A DNA stretch of 64,000 nt from an uncultured Fusobacterium sp. (GTDB taxonomy: Bacteria; Fusobacteriota; Fusobacteriia; Fusobacteriales; Fusobacteriaceae). The number at the start of each line of letters is the position of its first letter. Positions within the stretch are counted from its first letter, which is position 1. This document shows positions 7,135 through 16,066 of this stretch, piece after piece. The translations under genes were made by a program, and so were the position numbers. The DNA lies in the NCBI RefSeq assembly GCF_905200055.1, contig NZ_CAJKIS010000004.1, positions 27,144 through 91,143 on the forward strand. Direction: 5' to 3'. The notes beneath the pieces are model-generated. The model worked only from the letters and a program-made list of their open reading frames with translations, made no database searches and was not told where the DNA came from.

Positions 7135-8462
7135 CTAATGCTCCTCCTTATATTCAATTTAATACAGTTGCCTCTTTCCAAGTTTTTATAATTCTCACTA
7201 CCTTTTACTCCAGCAATCCATATTATCTCATTTTTAAATATAACTATTGGTATATTTTCTCTCTCTTCCTTAGGAACTTTCTCATTTATAAGGATATCTT
7301 TTACCTTTTTATAATTTTTCATTCCTATAGGAATTATTCTATCCCCATCTTTTTTACTTCTAATAAGTAATTCATCTCCGATATTTAAATTTGTATAGAA
7401 ATTATTTTTATTATAAACTATCTTATCACTTTCAATAGCTTCTATTATATAATTACCAAATTTAACTTGCCCAGGGATTTTTAAAACTTTCTCTTCAATA
7501 TCTTCAAATCTTTCTCTTTTCTTTATTATACTAAGATAGTTATAATCTTTTCTTAAAATATAATCTCCATTTAGAGAAATATCTTTGCTCCCTCCTTTAT
7601 TCAAAACCTCTTCTATTCCAGATATTTTTTTTCTAGTTACTTCTATATCATAACTATATAAATATTGTAGTAATACCTTTCTTAGAAGATATCTGTCTAA
7701 CTTTTGCAATTTTTCTATAGATAATTTTCCATTTATAAGATAATCTTCTAAATTTATATTTAAAGCTCTGTTTACATCTCTTATCTCTTCAATCAAAGCA
7801 TATAGTCTATCTTTAAATTTAGGATTATATCTTTTTTCTATAAATGGTATCAAATCTAATCTAATACTATTTCTTGTAAACTCATTCTCAAAATTTGTTT
7901 TATCTATTCTATACTCAATGTTATTAGAATCCAAATAGTTTACAACATCTTTCTTGTAAATTTCAGAAATTGGACGAATATATCTATCACGTTTAGAAAC
8001 TATACCTTCTAACCCTTCTAATCCTGCACCACGAACTAATCTAAACATAAATGTTTCTAATTGATCATCTTTATTGTGTGCAAGAGCTATTTTATTAGCC
8101 TTCTCTTGAATAAATATTTCATTAAAAAGATTATATCTAGCTTCTCTACCTGCTTCTTCTAAAGTTAATCCCTCTTTTTTTCCCAATGTAGTTATATCTA
8201 TTTTTCTGCTAAAAACTTTTAATCCTTTTTTCTTTCCATATTCTAAAGAGAATCTCTCATCTCCATCAGAGGCTTCCCCTCTTAAAAGATGATTTATGTG
8301 AACTAAAATTATTTCAAACTCAATCTCCTCTTTTAATTTCAATAACATCTCTGTTAAAAAAACTGAATCTGGACCACCAGAAAAACCTACAACTATTTTA
8401 TCATTTTTTTCAATAAGATTTTCCCTTAAATTCTTCTTTTGAATCGCTTTATATAGCTCCAT
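7131..8462 (-). CDS. tilS: tRNA(Ile)-lysidine synthetase
   Basis: The 443 residues carry the N-type PP-loop motif SGGPDS near residue 30, where ATP binds. HINHLLRGEASDGDE and the HNKDDQLETFMFRLVRGAG segment follow, both characteristic of TilS. The C-terminal substrate-binding domain (from about residue 360) ends the protein. The enzyme converts C34 of the CAU-anticodon isoleucine tRNA to lysidine so that it reads AUA. That is important in an AT-rich genome where AUA is common. The stop codon overlaps the ftsH start, and a tilS-ftsH order is common in bacteria. The gene belongs to the mltG - radical SAM - tilS - ftsH transcription unit. Confidence 0.95.
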   Translation of the reverse strand: MELYKAIQKKNLRENLIEKNDKIVVGFSGGPDSVFLTEMLLKLKEEIEFEIILVHINHLLRGEASDGDERFSLEYGKKKGLKVFSRKIDITTLGKKEGLTLEEAGREARYNLFNEIFIQEKANKIALAHNKDDQLETFMFRLVRGAGLEGLEGIVSKRDRYIRPISEIYKKDVVNYLDSNNIEYRIDKTNFENEFTRNSIRLDLIPFIEKRYNPKFKDRLYALIEEIRDVNRALNINLEDYLINGKLSIEKLQKLDRYLLRKVLLQYLYSYDIEVTRKKISGIEEVLNKGGSKDISLNGDYILRKDYNYLSIIKKRERFEDIEEKVLKIPGQVKFGNYIIEAIESDKIVYNKNNFYTNLNIGDELLIRSKKDGDRIIPIGMKNYKKVKDILINEKVPKEERENIPIVIFKNEIIWIAGVKGSENYKNLERGNCIKLNIRRSIS

Positions 8463-8518
8463 AAAATCTCCAATCCATTTCCTTAAAATTATAGCATACT
8501 TCCATACTTTTTTTCAAA

Positions 8519-10174
8519 CTATTTAAAAATAATCTCATGTTTCTTTGTTTTATAATTAAAAAATATATTTATATTCTCTCTTTTATTTGTGAAAATATTA
8601 TACTTAAACTCTTCTAATTCACTATTTTTATGTCCCTCTCTAACACTTTTAAATTCGCTATCTTTTATTAACTGATTATGTAACTCACTATCTTTATTAC
8701 TTTTCAACCATTCTGGATATGATCCTGGCTTTCCTAAAGCTAGATAATCATATTTTAAAAACTCAACAAATATATCTAAATCTTTCAAATTATTTTCCAC
8801 ATAAAAATCATATAATATATTAAAAAGTGCTACCTCTTTGTGACTAATTTTTAAATATCCTTTTTTATCATAATAATCTGCTATCTTTTCAAAGAAAGCA
8901 AAAGGAGTATCAAAATTATTATTTATAACAAAATCACAAGTGTATCTAAATTTTTCAGAATTATAATAATAGTCTAACATTTTTTCTAGATTTTTTAGTT
9001 TTACTAACTCTCCAAAACTTATAAACTTATTTGAAAAAACTTCATATGGAGGTCTAGAATAATACTTATATTGGTATTTTTCAACCTCATCATACATTTG
9101 AGTTCCCTTTAATAGTTTTAAAAATCCAAGCTGAATCATCTCAGGTTTTAAATTATATACATAATTAAAAGAATTCTTAAAAATATCGTATGTCTCATAT
9201 GGCAATCCTGCTATCAGGTCTAAATGCAGATGAATATTTCTACTTATTCTTCTCACATTATGAGCTAATTTATCAAGAATATTATTTCTTTTAATAGCCA
9301 CCATTGTTTCTGGATTTATACTTTGAACTCCTATTTCAAATTGAAAATATCCCTTTGGTACTTTTTCTAAAAAATCTAAAGTTTCATCATCAAAAATATT
9401 AGCATTTATCTCAAAATGGAAAGTTATTCCCTCTCTATAATTTTCAAGAAGAAATTTCCAAATCTCCATGTATCTCTCTTTTCTTAAATTAAAAGTTCTA
9501 TCTACAAATTTTAAAAGTTTAATTGGAGAATCTAAAAATCTTTTCAGATCTTTTTTCACTCTATCTAAACTATAATATCTTACTGTTTTATCTATTGAAG
9601 ATAGACAATATGAGCAACTAAAAGGACAACCTCTTGAGCTTTCATAATAGAAAATCTTTGTTTTATCCTCTAGCTCCCAATCCTCATATGGAAATGGAAC
9701 TATATCTAAATTCTCTATTATAGGTTCTATTCCATTAAAAACTATCTCATCATTTTTTCTAGAAACAACTCCTAGTACTTTATCCTCTTCTTTAGTTAAA
9801 AAGTTTAGAAGAACATTTTCCCCTTCACCTAGTAAAAGAGCATCAACTTCTGGCATATTTGCCATAAATTTTTCCCATTTATATGATACCTCTGGTCCAC
9901 CTAAAATAATTTCAACATTAGGCAGTACTTTTTTTAACTCCTTTACAATCTCAACTATATACTCTTTATTCCAAATATATGTAGAAAAGATAATTTTATC
10001 AGGATTTAATTCATAAATATCTTTAATAATATTAAATACTTGGTTATTTATATTTGTTTCATAAATCTCTATTTTTAAATCACTATTTGCCTCTACATAT
10101 TTTTTCAAATATCTTACTGCTAAATTTAAATGCACATACTGGCTGTTTATTCCAGCCAAAACTATTTTACTCAC
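8519..10174 (-). CDS. B12-binding-type radical SAM protein (DUF4080-like C-terminus)
   Basis: The 551 residues start with a cobalamin-binding-like Rossmann domain (MSKIVLAGINSQYVHLNLAVRYL, LGGPEVSY around residue 90). A radical SAM domain follows with the cluster motif CPFSCSYC near residues 183-190. The C-terminal 150 residues resemble the DUF4080 segment found in this subgroup. Such proteins bind a 4Fe-4S cluster and SAM; the substrate is unknown. The start is GTG 10172-10174, overlapping the mltG stop as TAGTG, with AAGGAG 8 bp upstream. Its role within a peptidoglycan / tRNA-modification operon is not evident. The N-terminal domain may be a B12-domain relic rather than a true cobalamin binder. 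Confidence 0.85.
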   Translation of the reverse strand: MSKIVLAGINSQYVHLNLAVRYLKKYVEANSDLKIEIYETNINNQVFNIIKDIYELNPDKIIFSTYIWNKEYIVEIVKELKKVLPNVEIILGGPEVSYKWEKFMANMPEVDALLLGEGENVLLNFLTKEEDKVLGVVSRKNDEIVFNGIEPIIENLDIVPFPYEDWELEDKTKIFYYESSRGCPFSCSYCLSSIDKTVRYYSLDRVKKDLKRFLDSPIKLLKFVDRTFNLRKERYMEIWKFLLENYREGITFHFEINANIFDDETLDFLEKVPKGYFQFEIGVQSINPETMVAIKRNNILDKLAHNVRRISRNIHLHLDLIAGLPYETYDIFKNSFNYVYNLKPEMIQLGFLKLLKGTQMYDEVEKYQYKYYSRPPYEVFSNKFISFGELVKLKNLEKMLDYYYNSEKFRYTCDFVINNNFDTPFAFFEKIADYYDKKGYLKISHKEVALFNILYDFYVENNLKDLDIFVEFLKYDYLALGKPGSYPEWLKSNKDSELHNQLIKDSEFKSVREGHKNSELEEFKYNIFTNKRENINIFFNYKTKKHEIIFK

Positions 10175-11127
10175 TATTTGTTCTCCTTATTCTTTCTTTG
10201 AAATTCTAAATGTTCTCTATATGTTTTACTGAAAAAGTGTCCTCCATCTCCTTTAGCTACAAAGAATAAATAATCTGTTTTAGCTGGGTTATAAGCTGCT
10301 TCAACAGAGACTACACTTGGATTTGATATTGGAGCTGGTGGAAGCCCTTTATATTTATATGTATTATATGGAGAATCTATCTCTAAATCCTTATAATACA
10401 TTCTTTTTTTCTTATAATTATACACAAAATTAACTGTTGCATCAGATGCCAATTTCATTCCTTTATCTATTCTATTATAAAAAACAGATGCCATTAAAGG
10501 TTTTTCCTTGTCTAACTTTGCCTCTCTCTCTAATATTGATGCCATTATCAATTTTTGGTAAAATTCCTCTTTATTTGGATAGTTTTCAGGTGGAAATTTT
10601 TTCAAGAACTCTCTTAATAAAGTTCTTAAAATTAATCTCTCATCATAATTTTCTGGGATATAATAAGTTTCTGGATACAGATATCCCTCAAAATTTCCAT
10701 TAGGTGTAGGATATGGAAACTCTATCTCATTAAATGTCTTATAAAACTTATCCTTATCTATCTTCCCCATTTTCTCCAAAAGCTCAGCTATCTCAGCTAC
10801 ACTATACCCCTCAGGTATTGTCAATCTAAATACTTTATCTTTTCCCTCTTCAAGAACATCAATCAGCTCTTTCATATTTAAATTACCTTTTAATTCATAG
10901 TAACCAGCTTTTATTCCTTTACCTTCATTTCTATATTTTAGATACCCCTTAAAGATTATATTTTTAGAAATTGGTAAAACTGATAAAGATTTTTTTAAAG
11001 GAACATCACTTTTTATCTCTATTACTTTAGCATATTTTTCAGGCTTATTTATTTCGTGATAAATATATCCTACTCCTCCACCAATAATTATCATTACTAC
11101 TATAAGTAAATATATTAATTTTTTCAT
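10174..11127 (-). CDS. mltG: Endolytic transglycosylase MltG (YceG family)
   Basis: The 317 residues carry a single N-terminal membrane anchor (about 4-23). A LysM-like segment (LTIPEGYSVAEIAELLEKMG) follows, then the catalytic domain with the SILEREAK motif, whose Glu is the expected active residue, and SPYNTYKYKGLPPAPISNPS near the end. MltG cuts nascent glycan strands in the inner-membrane periplasmic face and sets glycan length. It is the first gene of an operon with a radical SAM gene, tilS and ftsH, and two promoters lie upstream. AGAGGAGA precedes the ATG by a normal distance. Confidence 0.95.
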   Translation of the reverse strand: MKKLIYLLIVVMIIIGGGVGYIYHEINKPEKYAKVIEIKSDVPLKKSLSVLPISKNIIFKGYLKYRNEGKGIKAGYYELKGNLNMKELIDVLEEGKDKVFRLTIPEGYSVAEIAELLEKMGKIDKDKFYKTFNEIEFPYPTPNGNFEGYLYPETYYIPENYDERLILRTLLREFLKKFPPENYPNKEEFYQKLIMASILEREAKLDKEKPLMASVFYNRIDKGMKLASDATVNFVYNYKKKRMYYKDLEIDSPYNTYKYKGLPPAPISNPSVVSVEAAYNPAKTDYLFFVAKGDGGHFFSKTYREHLEFQRKNKENK

Positions 11128-11154
11128 AACTTTCTCCTCTAGAACTTTCTTTAT

Positions 11155-11182
11155 ATTATAGCATAATCTTACTCTCTAGCAA
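11155..11182 (-). promoter_or_regulatory. mltG operon promoter, proximal
   Basis: Minus-strand TTGCTA (11177-11182), 16 bp, TATAAT (11155-11160), ending 28 bp before the mltG start codon. The -10 is a perfect consensus. Confidence 0.6.
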
Positions 11183-11203
11183 GAAAAAAGAAATACCTTA
11201 AAA

Positions 11204-11232
11204 ATTATATTCCTTATATCAAATTTTTTCAA
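11204..11232 (-). promoter_or_regulatory. mltG operon promoter, distal
   Basis: Minus-strand TTGAAA (11227-11232), 17 bp, TATAAT (11204-11209). It lies between the hpf terminator and the proximal promoter, so the operon appears to have two tandem starts. Confidence 0.65.
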
Positions 11233-11257
11233 GTTTTTAATAAATTTTTAGACAAAC

Positions 11258-11285
11258 AAAAAAGCTGCAGATTAACTGCAGCTTT
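11258..11285 (-). terminator. Intrinsic terminator of hpf
   Basis: A 10-bp stem aaagctgcag / ctgcagcttt with a 5-nt loop, followed on the minus strand by TTT as part of TTTTTTG. It lies 15 bp after the hpf stop codon. Confidence 0.88.
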
Positions 11286-11299
11286 AATATTTTAAACTA

Positions 11300-11848
11300 T
11301 TATTTTGATGCTGGTTCTATATGACCATAATCTCCATCTTTTCTCTTATAAACTATATTCATTTCACCAGTTTCACAGTTAGTAAATGGATAGAATGTTC
11401 TATTTAACATTTCAAGTTGAAGAATAGCTTCTTCTATATCCATAGGTTTTGCTGGTAACAAAACTTTAACTATGTTAACTGCTGCTTCTTTTTCAACTGT
11501 ATTAGTTTCAGGATTATATTTTATTTTTCTAACTCCTGTTGCTTGTCCATAACTAGCATTTCTTTTTTCTTTATGTTTTTTTAATTGTCCTTCTATAATA
11601 TCAGAAACTTGATCTATAGCTGCGTATAAGTCTACATCTGAGCAAGTTGCTTTTAATGTACTTCCACTTAGATATGCTAATACTTCAGCTGTATGATTGC
11701 TTCCTGTTTTTGTTTTAACTGCTGATAAGCTAACATCTAATTCTATAATACTGTCGTGATACTTTTCAACCCTCCCTAGTTTGCTTTCTGCATACTTTCT
11801 AATTGCATCAGTTACAACTAATTGTTTTCCATGGATAGACATTTTCAT
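11300..11848 (-). CDS. hpf: Ribosome hibernation promoting factor, long form
   Basis: At 182 residues it has the S30AE N-terminal domain (MKMSIHGKQLVVTDAIRKYAESKL) that sits in the decoding centre of idle ribosomes. A linker and the long-form C-terminal dimerisation domain (MDIEEAILQLEMLNRTFYPFTN) follow. The long form links two 70S particles into 100S dimers in stationary phase. The start ATG 11846-11848 is preferred over an in-frame ATG 33 bp upstream. AAGGA lies 9 bp before it, and the likely -10 at 11896-11901 would put the transcript start only a few nucleotides before the upstream ATG. It appears monocistronic. Confidence 0.94.
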   Translation of the reverse strand: MKMSIHGKQLVVTDAIRKYAESKLGRVEKYHDSIIELDVSLSAVKTKTGSNHTAEVLAYLSGSTLKATCSDVDLYAAIDQVSDIIEGQLKKHKEKRNASYGQATGVRKIKYNPETNTVEKEAAVNIVKVLLPAKPMDIEEAILQLEMLNRTFYPFTNCETGEMNIVYKRKDGDYGHIEPASK

Positions 11849-11895
11849 AATACCACTTCCTTTTTGTTCTGCAAGTTCCATTTGCTTTGTACTAT

Positions 11896-11901
11896 ATTAT
11901 A
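11896..11901 (-). promoter_or_regulatory. -10 element of the hpf promoter
   Basis: A perfect TATAAT lies on the minus strand 47 bp before the preferred hpf start. No good -35 is present at 16-18 bp, which may mean dependence on an activator or stress input. Confidence 0.45.
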
Positions 11902-11946
11902 CAAGAAACTTATCAAATTTCCTTTTTTATTTTTAAAAAAATTTTT

Positions 11947-12633
11947 TTATTCTTCAGTTTCTAGAACACCTTTTTTCAAATATAGTTTTTTATCTGATAT
12001 TTGAGCTAAATCTTTAGAGTGAGTTACAACAATTATTGTTTGCTTTCTATTTTTATTTATATCTTTTAAAATATTAAAGATTGTTTCACTTGTTTCTTCA
12101 TCTAAGTTTCCAGTAGGTTCATCAGCTAATAAAATCTTAGGTGAATTTATCAAAGCTCTAGCTATAGCTACCCTTTGTTTTTCTCCTCCAGATAATTGTG
12201 ATGGCTTATGATGTACTCTTTCTTCCAATCCCACAGATTTTAAAAGTTCCATAGCTCTTTTTTCAATTTCAGCTTTATTTGAAAAATCATCTATAAGAGC
12301 TGGTAACATAACATTTTCTAAAGCTGTAAACTCTGGAAGAAGATAATGAAATTGAAATACAAATCCTAACATTCTATTTTTTAATCTATCTTTCTCTACA
12401 TCTGAAAGAACATCTACTTCCTTTCCATCTATAAATATTTTTCCATCATCTATCTTATCTAAAAGACCAATTACATTTAAAAGAGTTGATTTTCCAGAAC
12501 CTGATCTACCTAAAATAGAGATAAACTCTCCCTCTTCAACTGATAGATTTAGATTTCTAATTATATGCAGTTTATCTACACTTCCACTATAATATTTTTC
12601 AATATTCTCCAATCTTAATATCTCATTACTCAT
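11947..12633 (-). CDS. ABC transporter ATP-binding protein, LolD/MacB type
   Basis: The 228 residues are typical in length for LolD/FtsE/MacB-like ATPases. Walker A is GRSGSGKST (about 43-51), the Q-loop lies in GFVFQFHYLLPEFTALEN, the signature is LSGGEKQRVAIARAL, and Walker B is ILLADEPTGNLD. The start overlaps the stop of the upstream permease gene by 8 bp, so the two proteins should form one transporter. LolCDE moves lipoproteins from the inner membrane to a carrier. Other members of this superfamily export peptides or drive cell-wall lysis. Because the operon also encodes a large lipoprotein, a LolD-like role is attractive but unproven. Confidence 0.88.
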   Translation of the reverse strand: MSNEILRLENIEKYYSGSVDKLHIIRNLNLSVEEGEFISILGRSGSGKSTLLNVIGLLDKIDDGKIFIDGKEVDVLSDVEKDRLKNRMLGFVFQFHYLLPEFTALENVMLPALIDDFSNKAEIEKRAMELLKSVGLEERVHHKPSQLSGGEKQRVAIARALINSPKILLADEPTGNLDEETSETIFNILKDINKNRKQTIIVVTHSKDLAQISDKKLYLKKGVLETEE

Positions 12634-13789
12634 GTCTTAATGCCTCCACTGTTTCTAATTTTGCTGCTCTATATGCTGGAAATACACTTGATACAAATAT
12701 AATTCCAAGATTTGCTCCTATTATTATCAATACTTCCTTAAATGAAATTTCTACTGGTATCTTTGTCAAATAATAGATAGATGTTACAAATGCAAGAGTA
12801 TAATTTTTTATATACCATAACATTCCTAAAGCTATTAGAGTTCCAATAATTATTCCTGTCACTCCTAAAATCATACCCTGTATCAAAAATATCTTCATGA
12901 TACTCTTTCTAGAAAATCCCATTGACCTCATTATACCAATATCTTTTATCTTCTCTCTAACTAACATATTTAAAGTTACCCATACAACAAACCCTGCTAT
13001 AATAACAATCAGAGAAAAAACCATAATCATAACTGTTTTTTCAAGAGAAAGAGCTGACAGAAGATTTCTATTTAACTCTCCCCATGTTCTTGAAAAAGCT
13101 CCTAACTTAGTCATTATCTCATTTGCTACCTCTGGTGCTTTATATGGATCATTTAAAACTACATCAATTTTATTAACTGTATCTCCACTATACATCATAT
13201 ATTGAGCTGCTTTTAAAGGCATTATAATCATATTAATATCATAATCATAATATCCACTTTGAAATATTCCATCTATTTTAAATTTTATCTCTCTATTTTC
13301 AGATGAGATAATTGTTACTTCATCTCCTATACTAGCTCCTATATTTTTAGCTAACTCTTTTCCTATCAATAAACCATTTATTTTATTAGGGTTTATACTT
13401 CCCTCATATATTTTCTTATCAAGATCCATAGCTTTTCTGGCACTTTCAAGATCAAATCCCTCTATTCTAACTCCCGCTATATACCCACCATAAACACCAT
13501 TATACTTAAAAATACCCTGTGTCTCTATACTTGGTACTGCTCCTTTAACATTGTTCAGTTTTTCTATCTCACTTTTTAACTCTTTGTAATCTGACATATT
13601 CTCTCCCTCAGAAACTAACACATGGCTAGTCATTGAAAGAATACTATCAATCATATTTTTATCAAGTCCATTAGCTATACCTATTGATACAACTAAAACT
13701 ATAATTCCTATTGCTATTCCTAACATTGAAATTAAACTTTGTCTCTTTCTTTCAAAAATATGTTTTTTTGCTATAAAAAATTCTACCAT
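12626..13789 (-). CDS. FtsX/LolE/MacB-type ABC permease
   Basis: The 387 residues have the mechanotransmission layout: a first membrane helix at about 18-40, an extracytoplasmic domain of around 220 residues, and three C-terminal helices. The segment REKIKDIGIMRSMGFSRKSI before the third helix is the classic FtsX-family coupling region, and the C-terminus FPAYRAAKLETVEALRHE is the usual ending. Only one permease gene is present, so the complex would be a homodimer rather than a LolC/LolE heterodimer. It lies 12 bp after pbpC and overlaps the ATPase gene. Confidence 0.88.
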   Translation of the reverse strand: MVEFFIAKKHIFERKRQSLISMLGIAIGIIVLVVSIGIANGLDKNMIDSILSMTSHVLVSEGENMSDYKELKSEIEKLNNVKGAVPSIETQGIFKYNGVYGGYIAGVRIEGFDLESARKAMDLDKKIYEGSINPNKINGLLIGKELAKNIGASIGDEVTIISSENREIKFKIDGIFQSGYYDYDINMIIMPLKAAQYMMYSGDTVNKIDVVLNDPYKAPEVANEIMTKLGAFSRTWGELNRNLLSALSLEKTVMIMVFSLIVIIAGFVVWVTLNMLVREKIKDIGIMRSMGFSRKSIMKIFLIQGMILGVTGIIIGTLIALGMLWYIKNYTLAFVTSIYYLTKIPVEISFKEVLIIIGANLGIIFVSSVFPAYRAAKLETVEALRHE

Positions 13790-13801
13790 TTTCTGTCCTC
13801 T

Positions 13802-16066
13802 CTATCGTGTTTTTTCTATTTCAAAGTCAACTTTTTCAATCTCTCCATCAGAAGAAACTATAGTTACCTGATATTTTCCAGCTTTAAGATCTAATTTTCT
13901 CTCGCTTTCTCTTCCTTCTCCTATATACTCACCATTTATATACCAATAAATATTTTGCTTCTTCAAGTTAGCTATCTTTATAATTATATCCTTTTCTCCA
14001 TCAAAATCTTTAGGAAGTATAATTTTTAGATTTTTTACTGGATATATGAATTTTACACTTTTTTTCTTTATCTTATTGCTATATAGAGTTGAGATATTTC
14101 TATTTTCTTTAATAAGATAATTAATAACCTCTATTGGATAATTTAAAACTATCTCCTCTCTACTATTTACAAATTCACTATCCCTTGAATCTACCTCTCT
14201 TCCATCCTCTGTTACAAAAATCTTTTTATAATATGGAGAAGTTTTTAGAGTTTTAACTTCACTTGGATAGTAAATATCTTTAAAAGGTATATCATATTTT
14301 AATCTATATCCTGTTTCTTTGTCCACTTTTATTTTTAATATATTATCTTTTGGAAGAATAAATTCTTTCTCTTTACAAGGCAAAATATTAAATATATTAA
14401 AAAGTAACTTACCAGAAGTCTTAACTCCAGTTAGATTTATATTTCCCTTTCCTGTAAAATCTCCTGTCCATACTACCACTGTCCACTCTGGTGTCACTCC
14501 TGCTGCCCAACCATCTTTTCTTCCATAGCTCGTTCCTGTTTTCCAAGAGATTGGATTTTTTTCTATATACATTCTCTCTAGTCCCGGACGTTGCAACTCT
14601 TTTATAGTATCCAATGTTAAATATGCACTTCCCTTTGAAAGAAGTTGTTCCCCTTCTGTTGAAGGTTGACTTTTAATATATTTAAGTTCTTTAAAATTTC
14701 CATAGTTTGCTAGACCTGTATAAAGTTTAGCTATATCTTCAAGTTTTAGTTCCTTAGTTCCTAAAATAAGAGAAAGTCCATATCTTGATACATCACTATC
14801 TTTAAAATTTAACACCTGTTTTAAGAAATAAAAAAATCTCTCCTCTCCATATTCCCTCAAAAGATTTACAAAGGGGATATTTAAAGATTTTATCAATGCC
14901 TCTCTAATCTCTATCATTCCATAATATTTTTTATTAGCATTTTGAGGATTAAAGTTTGAAAAATATAGAGGTACATCAGGAACTTTTGATTGTGGAGCAA
15001 TCAATCCATCATCTATAGCTAAAGCAAAAAGAAAAGGCTTTAGTAGTGAACCTGGAGATCTTAATGCTACCACTCCATCAACTTGTCCATTGCTCTTTTC
15101 ATCAAAAAATTCCTGTGACCCTACATAAGCTTTCACTTCATAATTTTTGTTATTGACTACCATTACAGCTATATTAGGAATGCCTTCACTTCTCAGATAC
15201 TCACTATAATCTTTTACAACCTTTTCTATTTTAATTTGCAACTCTCTATCAATAGTAGTTTTTATTATTTTCTCACTACTTTCAGTTGTCACTCTTCTTG
15301 TAAAATGTGGAGCTACACTTTTAAAAAAATATCTCTGTTTAGGAATTGGCTCCTTTATAGAGAGATTATATTGTAATTCACTTATAATCTTTCTAGCCTT
15401 TAATTTTTTTAAAAGCAGATTTCTCTTTTTTACTAATCTATCTCTATTTTTTTCTACATGAATAAGCCCTGGAGAATTAGGCAACACTGCTAAAAGTGTT
15501 GCCTCTCCCCATGTAAGCTCATCTGGTTCCTTTTGAAAATATAAAAGTGATGCTGTCTTATATCCTACAATATTTCCACCATAAGGAGCATTATTTAGAT
15601 ATATTCTCAATATCTCATCTTTATTCAAATATCTATCTAATTTTAAAGCTTGTACTATCTCAATATACTTATTAAAATAATTTCTCTTTTTAGGATTCAG
15701 TATCTTTACCACTTGCATATCTATGGTACTTGCTCCAGTTCTCTGTCTACTGAAGATATTATCCCTTACAGCTCTTAAGATAGCTTTAAAATCAACTCCA
15801 CTATGAGAGTAAAATTTTCTATCTTCAAAATTCAGAACTGCCTCTTTCAGTTTTTCAGGTATCTTCTCTTCACTTTTTAGATGCCATTGTTCATCTTTAT
15901 TTAGATAGACTCCTAAAATCTTTTCTGTCTCATCAAGCACCATTTGACTGTATCTACTTTCAAAAGTTTCTTCTACCTTTTCTACATCAAAAGTAAGATA
16001 TATCTTTAGTGTTACCCCTAATATAAAAGTTATAAATATTAGGGGTATATAATAAAGCTTTTTCAT
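13802..16066 (-). CDS. pbpC: Penicillin-binding protein 1C (bifunctional glycosyltransferase/transpeptidase)
   Basis: The 754 residues start with a membrane anchor (about 4-22). A GT51 glycosyltransferase domain follows, with the catalytic EDRKFYSHSGVDF motif near residue 77. The transpeptidase domain has SLLKPF (SxxK), SLN and KTGTSYG motifs. A C-terminal beta domain of the BiPBP_C type ends the protein. It polymerises and cross-links peptidoglycan in the periplasm. Its ATG overlaps the stop of the alpha-2-macroglobulin gene by one base (TAATG). The pbpC / bacterial A2M pairing is a known arrangement, thought to join protease trapping with wall repair after breach. Confidence 0.95.
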   Translation of the reverse strand: MKKLYYIPLIFITFILGVTLKIYLTFDVEKVEETFESRYSQMVLDETEKILGVYLNKDEQWHLKSEEKIPEKLKEAVLNFEDRKFYSHSGVDFKAILRAVRDNIFSRQRTGASTIDMQVVKILNPKKRNYFNKYIEIVQALKLDRYLNKDEILRIYLNNAPYGGNIVGYKTASLLYFQKEPDELTWGEATLLAVLPNSPGLIHVEKNRDRLVKKRNLLLKKLKARKIISELQYNLSIKEPIPKQRYFFKSVAPHFTRRVTTESSEKIIKTTIDRELQIKIEKVVKDYSEYLRSEGIPNIAVMVVNNKNYEVKAYVGSQEFFDEKSNGQVDGVVALRSPGSLLKPFLFALAIDDGLIAPQSKVPDVPLYFSNFNPQNANKKYYGMIEIREALIKSLNIPFVNLLREYGEERFFYFLKQVLNFKDSDVSRYGLSLILGTKELKLEDIAKLYTGLANYGNFKELKYIKSQPSTEGEQLLSKGSAYLTLDTIKELQRPGLERMYIEKNPISWKTGTSYGRKDGWAAGVTPEWTVVVWTGDFTGKGNINLTGVKTSGKLLFNIFNILPCKEKEFILPKDNILKIKVDKETGYRLKYDIPFKDIYYPSEVKTLKTSPYYKKIFVTEDGREVDSRDSEFVNSREEIVLNYPIEVINYLIKENRNISTLYSNKIKKKSVKFIYPVKNLKIILPKDFDGEKDIIIKIANLKKQNIYWYINGEYIGEGRESERKLDLKAGKYQVTIVSSDGEIEKVDFEIEKTR

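Noticed and set aside
11849..11881. Longer hpf start 11 codons upstream
   Set aside because: No ribosome binding site is seen for it, and the likely -10 element at 11896-11901 would leave a leader of only a few bases. The S30AE domain begins at the later ATG.
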